This document shows, piece after piece, positions 35,049 through 46,438 of a stretch of DNA of 64,000 nucleotides. Source of the stretch: Methylocaldum sp. 14B (GTDB taxonomy: Bacteria > Pseudomonadota > Gammaproteobacteria > Methylococcales > Methylococcaceae); assembly GCF_002005105.1 (NCBI RefSeq), contig NZ_MSCV01000025.1, forward strand, positions 1-64,000, read 5' to 3'. The translations under genes were made by a program, and so were the position numbers. The notes beneath the pieces were generated by a model. That model saw only the letters and a program-made list of their open reading frames with translations. It was not told the origin of the DNA and searched no databases. How positions within the stretch are numbered: position 1 is the stretch's first letter; the number at the start of each line of letters is the position of its first letter.

Positions 35049-35798
35049 TTAATTCGTTCCGGCTTTCAATTCGTGTTTAAACTCTTCCAGCAAATTCCGC
35101 TGCTCCGCATCGAGCTCAAGCTTAGCTAATAAATCTGGTCTTCTTAACCAAGTTCGGCCCAGGGACTGTTTCAAGCGCCAGCGTCTGATCGCAGCATGGT
35201 CTCCACTCTGCAAAATCTCAGGAACTCGCCGGCCATCGAGCATTTCAGGCCGAGTGTAATGGGGGCAATCCAACAACCCCGCCATGTGCGAGTCCTGAAC
35301 AGCCGAATCTGCATGCCCTAAAACACCAGGCAGCAATCTAACCACCGCATCGAACATCACCAGCACCGCCAACTCGCCACCGCTCAAGACATAGTCACCT
35401 ATCGACCACTCTTCGTCGATTTCGGCTTCGATCAGGCGCTCGTCGACTCCCTCGTAGCGTCCGGCAACCAGAACAAGTCTCGGCTGCCGAGAAAGACGAA
35501 CGACAACATCTTGAGTCAACAAACCGCCTTGCGGGCTCAAATAAATCGTCTTTGCGGCTAGATTCGAGTCAGCTCGTGCCGCACGAATTGCACTGTGCAA
35601 GGGCTCGACTTTCATAACCATGCCCGGCCCACCGCCATAGGGACGATCATCTACCGTTCTATGCCGATCCGAGGTCCAGTCCCGCGGATTCCAGAGCTTG
35701 AGATCGACAATCCCTCTTTCGACTGCCCGCCCGGTTACACCGCACCTGGCGGCACTTTCGACCATTTCGGGGAACAGGGTAACGACATCGAAACGCAT
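35049..35798 (-). CDS. trmD: tRNA (guanine-37-N1)-methyltransferase
   Basis: SPOUT-class methyltransferase of 249 residues that makes m1G37 in tRNAs reading CNN codons and prevents +1 frameshifts. It starts [12 protein letters not shown]. The knot region shows [17 protein letters not shown] and [20 protein letters not shown], which form the AdoMet pocket. It lies 12 bp after rimM and 11 bp before rplS. Confidence 0.98.
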   Translation of the reverse strand: MRFDVVTLFPEMVESAARCGVTGRAVERGIVDLKLWNPRDWTSDRHRTVDDRPYGGGPGMVMKVEPLHSAIRAARADSNLAAKTIYLSPQGGLLTQDVVVRLSRQPRLVLVAGRYEGVDERLIEAEIDEEWSIGDYVLSGGELAVLVMFDAVVRLLPGVLGHADSAVQDSHMAGLLDCPHYTRPEMLDGRRVPEILQSGDHAAIRRWRLKQSLGRTWLRRPDLLAKLELDAEQRNLLEEFKHELKAGTN

Positions 35799-35810
35799 TG
35801 AGCTACGGCT

Positions 35811-36311
35811 CTAAAAATCCGGATCCCAATCTACGATTAGAACACCCTCATTCAAGTCGACACTCTTAACGAATTCGCCGACCACAAAAGGGATCAAGCG
35901 CTCTCGCTCGCCGTGAACCGTCATAACATCGTTCGCACCGGTTTCCATCATGCCGGTCACGGCACCCAGACTAATGCCGGATGTCGTACGGACCTCAAGC
36001 CCGATCAAATCCGCCCAATAATATTCGCCTGGCTTCGTTGGCTGAAACTGTTCTCTGTTAACGAAGATATTCAGCGTAGATAACTGCAACGCTTGGTCAC
36101 GGTTATCCACACCCTCCAGATGCGCTACGACCGTGTTCCCATGCCGGCGCCCGCCGACGACCTTAAATTCCTTTTGAGCTTTCTCATCGCCGATCAGCCA
36201 CGGCGAATAACTCAAGATATTGTCTGGCGGATCGGTATGTGAGCGAACTCTTACCCACCCTCGGACGCCAAACGCACCCAACACTTCACCGGCGACAATC
36301 TGCCGCGCCAC
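35811..36311 (-). CDS. rimM: Ribosome maturation factor RimM
   Basis: A 166-residue 30S assembly factor that binds S19 and helps mature the 16S head domain. The N-terminal RimM barrel has GEVLGAFGVRGWVRVRSHTDPPDN and the C-terminal PRC-barrel has EYYWADLIGLEV and IPFVVGEFVKSVDLNEGVLIVDWDPDF. It sits between rpsP and trmD as in most gammaproteobacteria. Confidence 0.97.
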   Translation of the reverse strand: MARQIVAGEVLGAFGVRGWVRVRSHTDPPDNILSYSPWLIGDEKAQKEFKVVGGRRHGNTVVAHLEGVDNRDQALQLSTLNIFVNREQFQPTKPGEYYWADLIGLEVRTTSGISLGAVTGMMETGANDVMTVHGERERLIPFVVGEFVKSVDLNEGVLIVDWDPDF

Positions 36312-36337
36312 TGTAAACTTGTGTCGCGGGAATAAAT

Positions 36338-36601
36338 TTAAGCCGCAGCCGAGTCTGCGCCTTTCCGAAATTCCTTAATCAAGGAGTGAACCCGTTCGGT
36401 CGTCTTGGCGCCTTGACTCAGCCAGTACTGAACACGCGCATCATTTAAACGCAGTCTTTCGTCTTTCCCGGAAGCGATCGGGTTAAAAAACCCAACTCGC
36501 TCAATGTAACGACCATCTCGTTTACATCTGCTGTCGGCAACAACGACATGATAGAAAGGGCGCTTTTTTGCGCCACCACGGGCAAGACGAATCGTGACCA
36601 T
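36338..36601 (-). CDS. rpsP: 30S ribosomal protein S16
   Basis: An 87-residue small-subunit protein starting [20 protein letters not shown], the invariant S16 N-terminus; it also has the typical [14 protein letters not shown] segment. It is the first gene of its operon. A candidate promoter lies about 46 bp upstream and a run of GAGG precedes the start closely. Confidence 0.98.
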   Translation of the reverse strand: MVTIRLARGGAKKRPFYHVVVADSRCKRDGRYIERVGFFNPIASGKDERLRLNDARVQYWLSQGAKTTERVHSLIKEFRKGADSAAA

Positions 36602-36646
36602 TAAATTTCCTCTTAAGGATGCAAGAACAACCCGAAAAAACCAGAT

Positions 36647-36674
36647 ATTTTACCGAAAAACCTGTTTATGTGAA
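36647..36674 (-). promoter_or_regulatory. Candidate sigma-70 promoter of the rpsP operon
   Basis: On the minus strand TTCACA (36669-36674) and TAAAAT (36647-36652) are separated by 16 bp, close to consensus -35 and -10 boxes. They stand about 46-73 bp upstream of the rpsP start. The call is by pattern only. Confidence 0.45.
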
Positions 36675-36826
36675 GACTTGGCCGCCAAAATCATGCCAAA
36701 CCAAGACTCAGCGCCAAAATTGAAACAGATTTGCGTCATACGGGCTAGATTGAAAACAGACTCGCAGCTCCCGAACCCACCCGAACCGGGTAATCGCCAC
36801 TCGAGATCTTCTGCGCTTTAATGGAA

Positions 36827-36919
36827 TGGCGGAGAGAGAGGGATTCGAACCCTCGATAGAGCTTTTGACCCTATACTCCCTTAGCAGGGGAGCGCCTTCA
36901 GCCTCTCGGCCATCTCTCC
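36827..36919 (-). tRNA. tRNA-Ser(GCU)
   Basis: A 93-nt tRNA with the acceptor GGAGAGA/TCTCTCC, discriminator G and an encoded CCA. The anticodon loop is CTGCTAA with a GCT anticodon, reading AGC/AGU. The long variable arm (about GTATAGGGTCAAAAGCTCTATC) is the class II serine feature. The T-loop reads GGTTCGAATCC. It lies 24 bp downstream of csrA on the same strand, the same neighbour relation as csrA-serV in Escherichia coli. Confidence 0.97.
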
Positions 36920-36943
36920 GAAACTGACGAGATTATAATCGAC

Positions 36944-37150
36944 TTATTCCGTATGCTCAGCTGTTTTTTCTGGTGTTTGAGCCTGCTGCTCTCTTTTTAT
37001 GCGCTCATAGATCTCTTCCCGATGCACAGAAACTTCCTTGGGCGCGTTCACACCAATGCGAACCTGATTACCTTTTACCCCTAATACGGTAACCGTTACA
37101 TCATCCCCGATCATCAGAGTCTCACCGACTCTACGAGTCAATATCAACAT
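36944..37150 (-). CDS. csrA: Carbon storage regulator CsrA
   Basis: A 68-residue RNA-binding dimer that represses or stabilises target mRNAs by binding GGA motifs in leaders. The family core [24 protein letters not shown] and the RNA-contact segment [12 protein letters not shown] are intact. The C-terminal 15 residues are longer and more polar than in E. coli. It follows lysC by 133 bp and precedes tRNA-Ser(GCU). Confidence 0.97.
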   Translation of the reverse strand: MLILTRRVGETLMIGDDVTVTVLGVKGNQVRIGVNAPKEVSVHREEIYERIKREQQAQTPEKTAEHTE

Positions 37151-37283
37151 AAATCCTTCCTTTCCGGTCGCTCGTGACCTACCTTAAAATGGTGCCGCTT
37201 GCCGCAACACCAAGCCAACCAACACAAACGGTTAAGCGCTATATTATATCAGTTTTTCTTATGTTTATAATGAAAATTTGACC

Positions 37284-38513
37284 TCACGCCGCTTCCACCG
37301 ACTGATCGAGATTAAAGGCTTCGTGCAAACTCCGAACTGCGAGTTCCAGATATTTTTCATTCAAAACTACAGAAATCTTGATTTCGGAGGTCGATATCAT
37401 CTGGATATTGATCCCCTCTTTTGCAAGGGCCTCGAACATCTTGCTGGCAATCCCGGCGTGCGAGCGCATCCCGACACCAACCAAGGATACTTTGACAATC
37501 TTGTCATCACCAGCAACTTCGCGCGCGCCGAGTTCGGCGCAAGTGCTATGCAGAATGTCCAAAGCTTTTCCATAGTCATTGCGATGCACTGTAAACGTGA
37601 AATCGGTTGTGCCGTCCTCTCCGATATTTTGGACAATCATATCGACTTCAATATTCGCATTTGCGATGGGACCAAGGATTTTATAGGCGATGCCTGGACG
37701 ATCGGGCACACCCATAATGGTCAGCTTAGCTTCGTCTCGATTGAACGCTATGCCGGAAATTAGCGGCTTTTCCACGTTTTCTTCCTCGTAACTGATCAAC
37801 GTGCCAGGGCCTTCCTTAAAACTCGAAAGCACCCGTAGAGGGACATTGTATTTACCGGCGAACTCGACTGATCGAATCTGCAATACTTTCGATCCCAAAC
37901 TCGCCATTTCTAACATTTCTTCGAATGTAATTCGGTCCAGCCGCCTGGCGCGCGGCTCAACGCGCGGATCGGTGGTGTAAACACCATCCACGTCGGTATA
38001 GATCAAGCACTCACTCGCTTTGAGCGCCGCAGCCAGGGCTACCGCCGTGGTATCCGACCCGCCGCGCCCCAATGTGGTGATATCACCATCCTCGGTGATG
38101 CCTTGAAAACCGGCTACCACCACCACCCTGCCCCGACCGAGATCACTCAAGATGCGATCGGTGTCGATATTCAAAATACGCGCCTTCGTATGGGCGCGGT
38201 CGGTGACGATTCTGACTTGCCCGCCAGTGTATGAGCATGCCGGGATGCCCTTTTCGTGCAGAGCCATGCACAGAAGAGCTATGGTGATCTGCTCACCCGT
38301 AGCGAGCAGTACATCCATTTCCCGCGGCTCGGGACGCGCCTGAATATCCTGAGCCAAGGTCACCAGACGATTGGTTTCTCCACTCATTGCAGATACGACA
38401 ACAACGATGTCCTCGCCTCTCCCTCGCGCTTTGACAATGTTGTCGGCGACATGTCGTATTCGCTCGGTACTACCCACCGACGTACCGCCGTATTTATGTA
38501 CGTATAAGGCCAT
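37284..38513 (-). CDS. lysC: Aspartate kinase
   Basis: Monofunctional aspartokinase of 409 residues that commits aspartate to lysine, threonine, methionine and diaminopimelate. The N-terminal kinase domain starts with VHKYGGTSVGSTERI, with the TLGRGGSDTTAVALA segment. Two ACT domains at about 265-400 suggest allosteric control by lysine and/or threonine. It has no fused homoserine dehydrogenase. It begins 25 bp after the alaS stop, too short for a lysine riboswitch. Confidence 0.97.
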   Translation of the reverse strand: MALYVHKYGGTSVGSTERIRHVADNIVKARGRGEDIVVVVSAMSGETNRLVTLAQDIQARPEPREMDVLLATGEQITIALLCMALHEKGIPACSYTGGQVRIVTDRAHTKARILNIDTDRILSDLGRGRVVVVAGFQGITEDGDITTLGRGGSDTTAVALAAALKASECLIYTDVDGVYTTDPRVEPRARRLDRITFEEMLEMASLGSKVLQIRSVEFAGKYNVPLRVLSSFKEGPGTLISYEEENVEKPLISGIAFNRDEAKLTIMGVPDRPGIAYKILGPIANANIEVDMIVQNIGEDGTTDFTFTVHRNDYGKALDILHSTCAELGAREVAGDDKIVKVSLVGVGMRSHAGIASKMFEALAKEGINIQMISTSEIKISVVLNEKYLELAVRSLHEAFNLDQSVEAA

Positions 38514-38538
38514 GTTCTTCTGAGAAGTCTGTCTGTGA

Positions 38539-41139
38539 TTATGCCGTATGGCGCCGCACCCAATCCGGTACGCTCTTCAACGCTGCGTCCAGCATTGCCG
38601 GATTGGTCCCCCCAGCTTGAGCCATATCGGCTCGGCCGCCACCTTTTCCGCCGACCTGCACGGCCACTGCGTTAACCAAATCCCCGGCCTTGATCCGGTT
38701 TATCTGATCTTTGGTTACTCCGGCGATCAGCGTCACCTTATCTTCTTTGACCGACCCCAGCACGATCGCTGCGCTCCCCAGCTTATTCCTGAGTTGATCG
38801 ACCATATCCCGAAGCCCTTTCGGATCGCTTTCTTCCACTTTTGCCGCCAAAACTTTCACTCCGTCGACCGATATCGCCCGAGAGACCAGATCGTCACCTG
38901 CGGCACTCGCCAGCTTTGCTTTGAGTCGGTCCAATTCCTTCTCCAAAGAACGATTTCTTTCGAGAAGCTGGTTCACTTTTTCATCCAAAGTGTCCCGCCC
39001 GGCTTTCACTCTCTCTTCGAGAGACAGCAAGATGCGATCGTTTTTCTCTATCCAATCGACAGCGGCCTCACCTGTAACCGCTTCGATTCTACGAACTCCG
39101 GCTGCCACTCCGGTTTCGCTCACGATCTTAAACAAGCCAATGTCACCAGCGCGTTTGACATGAATTCCGCCGCACAATTCGGTCGAAAAATCGCCGATCC
39201 GAAGGACACGCACGTTATCGCCATACTTCTCACCAAACAAGGCCATCGCTCCCGCCTTGATGGCAGTCTCCCTCGGCATCATTTCCGCCGTTACGGCATC
39301 GTTGGCACGAATCTGTTCATTCACCAACCGTTCGATCGTCTCGATTTGCTCCGCCGTTACCGGCGCAAAGTGGGAAAAATCGAAACGTAACCGGTCGGGA
39401 TCAACCAGGGAGCCCTTCTGAGTCACGTGGTCCCCTAGAACTTTCCTCAATGCCGCATGCAGCAAATGAGTCGCGGAATGATTGAGCGCCGTAGCATTGC
39501 GAGACTCGACATCGACTTCCGCCTCGCAAATCGAACCGGCTTTGAACTCGCCTTTCAATACTCGCCCGATATGAAGAATCAAATCGCCGGTCTTCTTCTG
39601 GGTATCCGATACTTCGAACAGATTGTCGCCCGCGCGAATGATGCCTCGATCGCCGACCTGCCCACCAGACTCGGCATAGAACGGAGTTTTGGCCAAAATC
39701 AGAATGCCTTCCTCGCCGGCCGATAGAGTCTCAACGGGCTTGCCATCCCGTAGCGCCGCCTCAACGGCTGTCTCCTCATGCGAACTCTTATAACCGGTGA
39801 ATTCACAGCGTACGTCGAGATGTACATCGTGGGAGTAATCGACGCCGAAATGACTGGCCGCGCGCGCACGCTCCCGCTGCTCCTCCATTGCTTTCTCGAA
39901 ACCTTCCAGGTCCAAAATCAGACCATGCTCACGGGCAAAATCGGCTGTTAAATCAACCGGAAAGCCGTAGGTGTCATAAAGCTGAAACACAGCATCGCCG
40001 GAAATCGTCTTGCCGCTCATCCCCTTGAGATGGGCTTCCAGAACCCTCATCCCTTGCTCCAAGGTTTCGGCAAAACGCTCTTCTTCCTTCTTTAGGACTT
40101 GCTCCACCATGGACCGCGCCGCAGCCAAATCCGGATACGCATCACCCATCTGAGCGCAAAGCGGACCAACCAACCGGTAAAAGAAGGTCTCGCGAATCCC
40201 CAGCTTGTAACCGTGGCGAATCGCTCTTCGAATGATACGACGGAGCACATAGCCGCGCCCCTCGTTGGACGGCAAAACGCCGTCGGCAATCAGGAAAGCA
40301 CACGAGCGAATATGATCGGCCAGTACTCTCAACGAGCTGTTGTCGGTGCTTCCGACTCGCGCAAGATCCGCTGCGGCCCTTATCAAAGCCTTAAAGATGT
40401 CGATTTCGTAATTGCTGTGTACGCCTTGAACGACGGCAGCAATCCGCTCCAAGCCCATACCTGTATCGACCGATGGCCTAGGCAATGGCGTAAGCGTTCC
40501 ATCCGGAGCACGATCGTACTGCATGAATACGAGATTCCAGATTTCGATGTACCTATCGCCATCCTCGTTGAGCGAACCGGGCGGACCTCCCGGAATCCCT
40601 TCGCCATGGTCATAGAAAATTTCGGTACAAGGGCCACAGGGCCCCGTGTCGCCCATGCTCCAGAAGTTATCCTTAGAGCCTATGCGTGCAAACCGTGTTG
40701 GATCAACGCCTACATCGTTAAGCCAGATCGCCTCGGCTTCCTTATCCTGGTCGTAAACCGTAACCCAGAGCCGCTCGGCCGGCAGCTTCAAAACCCCGGT
40801 CAAAAATTCCCACGCGTAATGAATCGCATCACGCTTGAAATAATCGCCGAAGCTGAAATTCCCCAGCATCTCGAAGAACGTATGGTGGCGCGCCGTATAT
40901 CCAACGTTTTCCAAGTCGTTGTGCTTACCACCCGCTCTTACGCAGCGTTGCGCCGAGGCCGCGCGAACGTACGGACGCTCTTCTCGCCCCAAAAACACGT
41001 CTTTGAATTGAACCATACCCGCGTTCGTGAACAGCAGAGTAGGATCATCGGCCGGAATCAACGAGCTGGATGGAACGACCGTATGTTGCCGCTCCTCGAA
41101 ATACTTCAAAAAAAGTGAACGCAGTTCTGCGCTGGTCAT
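38539..41139 (-). CDS. alaS: Alanyl-tRNA synthetase
   Basis: Class II synthetase of 866 residues. The catalytic core at the N-terminus shows [21 protein letters not shown], and the [20 protein letters not shown] motif. The editing domain carries zinc-site [11 protein letters not shown] and [14 protein letters not shown] coiled-coil stretch (about 715-765) and the C-Ala domain with [12 protein letters not shown] end the protein. It sits between recX and lysC in the conserved recA-recX-alaS order. Confidence 0.98.
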   Translation of the reverse strand: MTSAELRSLFLKYFEERQHTVVPSSSLIPADDPTLLFTNAGMVQFKDVFLGREERPYVRAASAQRCVRAGGKHNDLENVGYTARHHTFFEMLGNFSFGDYFKRDAIHYAWEFLTGVLKLPAERLWVTVYDQDKEAEAIWLNDVGVDPTRFARIGSKDNFWSMGDTGPCGPCTEIFYDHGEGIPGGPPGSLNEDGDRYIEIWNLVFMQYDRAPDGTLTPLPRPSVDTGMGLERIAAVVQGVHSNYEIDIFKALIRAAADLARVGSTDNSSLRVLADHIRSCAFLIADGVLPSNEGRGYVLRRIIRRAIRHGYKLGIRETFFYRLVGPLCAQMGDAYPDLAAARSMVEQVLKKEEERFAETLEQGMRVLEAHLKGMSGKTISGDAVFQLYDTYGFPVDLTADFAREHGLILDLEGFEKAMEEQRERARAASHFGVDYSHDVHLDVRCEFTGYKSSHEETAVEAALRDGKPVETLSAGEEGILILAKTPFYAESGGQVGDRGIIRAGDNLFEVSDTQKKTGDLILHIGRVLKGEFKAGSICEAEVDVESRNATALNHSATHLLHAALRKVLGDHVTQKGSLVDPDRLRFDFSHFAPVTAEQIETIERLVNEQIRANDAVTAEMMPRETAIKAGAMALFGEKYGDNVRVLRIGDFSTELCGGIHVKRAGDIGLFKIVSETGVAAGVRRIEAVTGEAAVDWIEKNDRILLSLEERVKAGRDTLDEKVNQLLERNRSLEKELDRLKAKLASAAGDDLVSRAISVDGVKVLAAKVEESDPKGLRDMVDQLRNKLGSAAIVLGSVKEDKVTLIAGVTKDQINRIKAGDLVNAVAVQVGGKGGGRADMAQAGGTNPAMLDAALKSVPDWVRRHTA

Positions 41140-41179
41140 TTCGCTGCTACCGATGGTTTCATTCTTATTCTTGTGAGGA

Positions 41180-41620
41180 TTATTCGCTGTCAGGATATCT
41201 CAAGCGTTTGAACAAGCGGCGGATCTGATCCGATTCGAAGCCACGTCGCCTAAGAAAGCGCTCCCGCGCCGCACGCTCTAGGAGCGAATCCGGAATGGTC
41301 TCGCCATACCTTTTGACATAAGTTTTATGGATCAACGCGTCCCAATCCCGATCATTTTCCAGCGATTTATCCACGTCGACGCCGTGCTGTCGCAACTCCT
41401 GTCTAATCCGGTACGCTCCGTATCCCTTTTCGGCGCGACTGCGCGCGAACACTTCAGCGAAACGCCCATCGCTCTGCAAGCCTTGAGATGCCAGATCTGC
41501 AACGACTTGCTCAACCACGGCTTCCGAATACCCCTTGCGGCAAAGCTTCTGCCGCAGCTCCGCACTGCTGCATTCGCGATGTGAAAGATAACGCAGGGCC
41601 GCAGCCTTTACCGCCTGCAA
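41180..41620 (-). CDS. recX: RecA regulator RecX
   Basis: A 146-residue helical protein that limits RecA filament growth. Three tandem three-helix RecX repeats are visible, starting with [19 protein letters not shown] and including [18 protein letters not shown]. It starts 17 bp after the recA stop codon, which is the usual arrangement. No start or frame problem is apparent. Confidence 0.93.
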   Translation of the reverse strand: MQAVKAAALRYLSHRECSSAELRQKLCRKGYSEAVVEQVVADLASQGLQSDGRFAEVFARSRAEKGYGAYRIRQELRQHGVDVDKSLENDRDWDALIHKTYVKRYGETIPDSLLERAARERFLRRRGFESDQIRRLFKRLRYPDSE

Positions 41621-41637
41621 CGAGTCGGGAACGTCGC

Positions 41638-42687
41638 TCAGGATCCGGCCTCCTCAAGCGGATCGGACGCAGCGACCTGCCCCACTGCAGGGGCGCTGCT
41701 GCCGAAGGCTTTTTCACGAATCTTAGACTCGATGCTTTCAGCCAACTCCGGACGCTCTTTCAGGAAATTGCGAGCGTTATCCTTACCTTGGCCGATACGC
41801 TCCGCTCCGAGACTGTACCAGGAGCCCGACTTCTGCAGAATGCCGTAATTCACGCCCAAATCGACCAATTCGCCTTCGTGGGAAACGCCTTCGCCGTAAA
41901 GAATTTCGAAATCCGCATTCCTGAACGGAGGCGCCACTTTGTTCTTCACCACCTTGACACGAGTCTCGTTGCCGACCACTTCGTCACCATTCTTGATCGC
42001 CCCCAAACGGCGAATATCGAGACGAACCGAAGCGTAAAATTTGAGTGCATTTCCGCCGGTTGTCGTCTCCGGATTGCCGAACATAACGCCGATCTTCATG
42101 CGGATCTGATTGATGAAAATGACCAAAGTATTCGAGCGCTTGATATTGGCCGTAAGTTTTCGCAGCGCCTGAGACATCAAACGAGCCTGAAGACCGACAT
42201 GGGAGTCGCCCATTTCGCCTTCGATTTCCGCTTTAGGCGTTAAAGCCGCCACTGAGTCGATCACGACGATGTCGACGCCGCCCGACCGAACCAACATGTC
42301 GGCGATTTCCAGTGCCTGCTCGCCGGTATCGGGCTGGGATACCAGCAAATCGTCCAGATTGACACCAATTTTTTCCGCGTAAACGGGGTCTAGGGCGTGC
42401 TCGGCATCGACGAAAGCCGCAACCCCGCCCCGCTTTTGAGCCTGAGCAATGACTTCGAGCGTCAGAGTCGTCTTGCCGGATGATTCGGGACCGTATATTT
42501 CTACGATACGTCCGCGAGGCAAACCGCCGCAGCCCAATGCGATATCGAGAGACAGCGAGCCCGTGGGAATGACTTCGAGGTCACGCATTGCGGGGACATC
42601 CCCCATCCGCATCACGGACCCTTTGCCAAACTGCTTTTCGATTTGCGAAAGCGCTGCACTCAACGCTTTCTTTTTGTTTTCGTCCAT
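41638..42687 (-). CDS. recA: Recombinase RecA
   Basis: A 349-residue strand-exchange protein and coprotease for LexA. The Walker A is GPESSGKTT and the Walker B region [12 protein letters not shown]; the L2 loop segment [21 protein letters not shown] is intact. It is headed by pncC-thpR and followed by recX. No clear LexA box could be fixed in the 40 bp upstream. Confidence 0.99.
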   Translation of the reverse strand: MDENKKKALSAALSQIEKQFGKGSVMRMGDVPAMRDLEVIPTGSLSLDIALGCGGLPRGRIVEIYGPESSGKTTLTLEVIAQAQKRGGVAAFVDAEHALDPVYAEKIGVNLDDLLVSQPDTGEQALEIADMLVRSGGVDIVVIDSVAALTPKAEIEGEMGDSHVGLQARLMSQALRKLTANIKRSNTLVIFINQIRMKIGVMFGNPETTTGGNALKFYASVRLDIRRLGAIKNGDEVVGNETRVKVVKNKVAPPFRNADFEILYGEGVSHEGELVDLGVNYGILQKSGSWYSLGAERIGQGKDNARNFLKERPELAESIESKIREKAFGSSAPAVGQVAASDPLEEAGS

Positions 42688-42727
42688 TAGGATTAATACT
42701 GACTAAACCGTTGTAAATAATTACTAA

Positions 42728-43303
42728 TTATCTCACAGACGAATCGTCGGGAATAGCCTGAAAACTCGGCAGGTTCCAGCTCTTCCGCACCAGATACAGT
42801 GAGCCGGCGCGGCTAATTTGGGACTCGATCAGACTGAACGAACTCACGCGCCAACGGATCGGATCGTCGATAGTCTGTGACGACACACTGTCGCGGCAAG
42901 CTTTCCTGGCCAGCGTCAGATGCGCCCGGAATGGCCTGTTTTCCATGACAAACCCAATTCGACCGAGGCCGGCAGTCAAACTGTTTGCCAAATGGTTCAG
43001 CGCTTCCGGCGCACTCAGGGGCGACAGGCAGATAATTCCCTTTTTCGGCCAAAACTCGATTCGATCGAGACTCAGCTCAAATGACTGTCCGACAATGCTG
43101 TCGCCAACCTGACTGACCACCGGCAACCGATCTTCATTCACTTCTCCCAAAAAAGCCAGTGTAATATGAAGATTTTCCCCCTTTACCCACTTAGCCGTAG
43201 CCGTTTGCTTGAGCGTATCGACAAGCTGCGCCAGTGAAGCGCGTACCGCCCCGTCTGGCCAAAGAGCGAAAAACAAACGAAGCGTTTTAATCTCGGCAGA
43301 CAT
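42728..43303 (-). CDS. thpR: RNA 2',3'-cyclic phosphodiesterase ThpR
   Basis: A 191-residue 2H phosphoesterase, also called 2'-5' RNA ligase, which opens 2',3'-cyclic phosphates on RNA. The two catalytic motifs are H46-I-T48 in LHITLAFLG and H-L-T in RAHLTLAR. The ATG at 43303 has AAGG upstream; the frame extends to 43360 but the extra residues are not family-like. It overlaps the end of pncC by 17 bp, indicating coupling. Confidence 0.93.
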   Translation of the reverse strand: MSAEIKTLRLFFALWPDGAVRASLAQLVDTLKQTATAKWVKGENLHITLAFLGEVNEDRLPVVSQVGDSIVGQSFELSLDRIEFWPKKGIICLSPLSAPEALNHLANSLTAGLGRIGFVMENRPFRAHLTLARKACRDSVSSQTIDDPIRWRVSSFSLIESQISRAGSLYLVRKSWNLPSFQAIPDDSSVR

Positions 43304-43781
43304 CAAGAATACCTTGAAGCGCGACTCTAACCGCTTGCCGCCTGACCTGACGCCGATCACCGCCGAACTGCATGTGTTTTACGCGGCAGATGCCATCGCC
43401 CCGCTGCCAAGCGAACCATACGGTGCCCACAGGCTTATCCGGCGTACCGCCGGTCGGCCCGGCGATTCCGCTAACGGCCGCCGCCACGCCCGCCGCACTA
43501 TGACTCAAGGCACCCGCAGCCATGGCTCGCACCGTTTCGACGCTGACAGCGCCATAAACTTCGATGATTTCGCTCGGCACGCCCAGCAACTCGTACTTCG
43601 CCTGATTGCTGTAGGTGACGAACCCTCTATCGAACCAAGCGGAGCTTCCGGGCACATCGGTGATACATTGGGCCACCCACCCACCGGTGCAAGACTCGGC
43701 CAAGACTAGCACTCGCTCCTGAAGCCTCAGGATCTGCCCAACCTCGCGCGCCAACGCGTATAACGCTTCGTCCTCCGCCAT
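43287..43781 (-). CDS. pncC: Nicotinamide-nucleotide amidohydrolase
   Basis: A 164-residue CinA C-terminal-type enzyme that deamidates NMN to nicotinate mononucleotide in the pyridine nucleotide cycle. The active-site region AESCTGG places the catalytic serine at S30; VSGIAGPTGGTPDKPVGTVW is the second conserved block. It lacks the N-terminal MoaB-like domain of full CinA, as in many gammaproteobacteria. It is divergent from mutS across 54 bp. Confidence 0.95.
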   Translation of the reverse strand: MAEDEALYALAREVGQILRLQERVLVLAESCTGGWVAQCITDVPGSSAWFDRGFVTYSNQAKYELLGVPSEIIEVYGAVSVETVRAMAAGALSHSAAGVAAAVSGIAGPTGGTPDKPVGTVWFAWQRGDGICRVKHMQFGGDRRQVRRQAVRVALQGILDVCRD

Positions 43782-43835
43782 ATGTCAGCCATTCGCTCAA
43801 TCGCAGACCTTTATTCTATCCGATAAACTACTCTG

Positions 43836-46400
43836 ATGACCGATCAAGCAACCACACTCTCCAGACATACCCCACTGATGCAGCAGTACCTGCGCATCAA
43901 GGCCGAACACCCCGAGCAGCTTCTCTTTTTCCGAATGGGGGATTTTTACGAACTCTTCTACGAGGATGCGCGTAAAGCCGCACAACTCCTGGACATCACC
44001 TTGACCGCTAGGGGCGAATCGGCCGGCGAACGCATACCTATGGCGGGTGTCCCCTATCATGCCGTCGATGGTTATCTCGCTCGACTGATCAAACTCGGTG
44101 AATCGGTTGCGATCTGTGAACAAATTGGAGATCCAGCCGCTTCCAAAGGTCCCGTCGAACGCAAGGTCGTACGCATCGTCAGCCCCGGCACAGTGACCGA
44201 AGAGGCCTTGCTGGAGGATCGCAAAGAGAATCTATTGGTCGCCATAGTCCAGCTCGGCGAAATTTATGGTCTCGCCGGATTAGACCTGGCCGGCGGACGA
44301 TTCACAGTTCAGCAGGTCACCAGCCTGGAGAGATTAGCCGGCGAACTGGAGCGTTTAAATCCTTCTGAGCTACTCATCAGCGAAGAATGGTCGCCACCAC
44401 CAACCATAGCCGCAAGGCGTGGGATCACCCGGCGACCGTCTTGGCACTTCGACCCCGAGAGCGCACGCCATCGATTGCTTCTTCAATTCAAAACTCAAGA
44501 TCTCTCCGGCTTCGGCTGCGAAGGTTCGCCCGCGGCGATCGCCGCCGCAGGTTGTTTGCTTCAATATGTTCAGGACACCCAAAAAAGCGCGCTGCCCCAC
44601 ATCCAAGGGTTACGGACAGAAACTGGCGAGGAAAGCATCATCCTGGACGCGGCAAGCCGGCGCAACTTGGAATTGGATTTTCATCCGTCGGGTCGGGTCA
44701 ATCTTACCGTGTTCGGCGTACTCGACCGCACCTCAACCGCCATGGGCGGACGCCTGCTGCGACGCTGGCTCCATCATCCTCTACGAGATCAACGCATTCT
44801 TTATCAGCGTTACGAGGCCATAGAGGCACTACGCAAAGATAGGAATTACGCTTCCATTCGCGATGTGCTTGCATCAGTCGGGGACATTGAACGCATCGTC
44901 GCCCGCATCGCGCTCAAATCGGCGCGGCCGCGGGATCTCGTGGTATTGCGAGCATCGTTAGGTACGCTACCCGAGCTCTTAAATCAGCTCGAAACCCTGG
45001 AGAGCACGCTCCTTACGGACATACGGCAGCGGATTCGAGAGCAGCCTGAAATTTACCAACTGCTCGATCGCGCGATCATAGAAAACCCGCCTATGCTGAT
45101 CCGCGATGGCGGCGTCATTGCCGAAGGTTACCATCCGGAACTGGACGAACTACGCAACCTCAGCCAAAACACGGAACGCTTCCTGGTTGACCTCGAGCAG
45201 CGGGAACGCCAGCGAACTGGGCTATCAAACCTAAAGGTCGGATACAATCGTGTGCAAGGCTTCTATCTCGAGCTTTCCCGCACGCAGGCCGACAGGGTCC
45301 CGGCAGACTACATCCGGCGCCAAACCTTGAAGGGTGCCGAGCGCTATATCACGCCAGAACTAAAAGCCTTTGAAGATAAGGTGCTGAGCGCACGGGAACG
45401 CTCCCTAGCGTTTGAGAAAGCCCTTTATGACGAGCTATTGGATATTCTTGGCACGTCGATAAAAGCGCTGCAGGACTGCGCTTCAGGGCTCTCGGAGCTG
45501 GACGTCTTGGCCAACCTGGCCGAGCGCGCCGAAAGCCTGAACCTCACCATGCCCCTACTAATCAAGGAACCAGGCATTCGCATCACAGGCGGCCGCCATC
45601 CCGTCGTCGAAACGGTTGCCGATACGCCGTTTGTCCCCAACGATTTGGAACTCAACTCCGACCGCCGCATGCTCATTATCACCGGCCCCAATATGGGCGG
45701 GAAATCCACTTATATGCGCCAAACCGCACTTATCGTCTTAATGGCTCATATCGGCAGCTACGTGCCTGCGGAAGCGGCGATGATAGGCCCGATCGACCGG
45801 GTTTTCACCCGGATCGGTGCCTCCGACGACTTGGCCAGCGGCCGATCGACATTTATGGTCGAGATGACCGAGACCGCGAACATCCTTCATAACGCGACAT
45901 CATCAAGTCTCGTGCTAATGGATGAGATCGGTCGCGGCACCAGCACCTTTGATGGCTTGGCGCTGGCCTGGGCAACGGCCGACTACTTGGCACGCAAGAT
46001 CCAGGCGTTCACGCTTTTTGCGACCCACTACTTCGAATTGATTACGCTGCCTGACGAGTGCCCCGGGGTACAGAACGTCCATCTGGACGCAGTAGAGCAC
46101 GGCGATGGGGTCGTGTTCCTTCATGCCGTCAAGGACGGCCCGGCCAACCAGAGCTACGGACTCCAGGTGGCTGCTCTGGCTGGCGTGCCGAGAACGGTGA
46201 TTGACAACGCGCGCAAGAAGTTGACGGTTCTGGAGAACCAGACCTATGCGGAACATCAAAGCGAAGCACGGCAATTCGACCTTTTCGCGAATGCCGAGCC
46301 TCACCCTGCGTTGGATCTGCTCAGAACGATCAGACCCGAAGAAATCACACCCAAACAGGCCTTGGACTTGCTGTTCACCCTAAAGGACTTGACGAACTGA
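43836..46400 (+). CDS. mutS: DNA mismatch repair protein MutS
   Basis: A mismatch-recognition ATPase of 854 residues. The N-terminal mismatch-binding domain begins with [19 protein letters not shown] and has the Phe-x-Glu motif in [10 protein letters not shown]. Domains II and III and the clamp follow. The ATPase has [13 protein letters not shown] and [23 protein letters not shown]. The C-terminus is typical. It is a single plus-strand gene, divergent from pncC and convergent with dsbC. Confidence 0.98.
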   Translation: MTDQATTLSRHTPLMQQYLRIKAEHPEQLLFFRMGDFYELFYEDARKAAQLLDITLTARGESAGERIPMAGVPYHAVDGYLARLIKLGESVAICEQIGDPAASKGPVERKVVRIVSPGTVTEEALLEDRKENLLVAIVQLGEIYGLAGLDLAGGRFTVQQVTSLERLAGELERLNPSELLISEEWSPPPTIAARRGITRRPSWHFDPESARHRLLLQFKTQDLSGFGCEGSPAAIAAAGCLLQYVQDTQKSALPHIQGLRTETGEESIILDAASRRNLELDFHPSGRVNLTVFGVLDRTSTAMGGRLLRRWLHHPLRDQRILYQRYEAIEALRKDRNYASIRDVLASVGDIERIVARIALKSARPRDLVVLRASLGTLPELLNQLETLESTLLTDIRQRIREQPEIYQLLDRAIIENPPMLIRDGGVIAEGYHPELDELRNLSQNTERFLVDLEQRERQRTGLSNLKVGYNRVQGFYLELSRTQADRVPADYIRRQTLKGAERYITPELKAFEDKVLSARERSLAFEKALYDELLDILGTSIKALQDCASGLSELDVLANLAERAESLNLTMPLLIKEPGIRITGGRHPVVETVADTPFVPNDLELNSDRRMLIITGPNMGGKSTYMRQTALIVLMAHIGSYVPAEAAMIGPIDRVFTRIGASDDLASGRSTFMVEMTETANILHNATSSSLVLMDEIGRGTSTFDGLALAWATADYLARKIQAFTLFATHYFELITLPDECPGVQNVHLDAVEHGDGVVFLHAVKDGPANQSYGLQVAALAGVPRTVIDNARKKLTVLENQTYAEHQSEARQFDLFANAEPHPALDLLRTIRPEEITPKQALDLLFTLKDLTN

Positions 46401-46438
46401 GAGCAAGACGCTGGAGTCGACCACGCCTAAATGGGCGC

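Noticed and set aside
38514..38538. Lysine riboswitch before lysC
   Set aside because: Only 25 bp separate alaS and lysC, far too short for an aptamer of about 170 nt.
40099..41118. 339-residue open frame on the plus strand inside alaS
   Set aside because: Antisense shadow of alaS, without motifs or a ribosome binding site.
46401..46438. Bidirectional terminator between mutS and dsbC
   Set aside because: Only a weak imperfect stem (ACGCC/GGGCG) with a T-rich stretch on one side is present, not enough to call.
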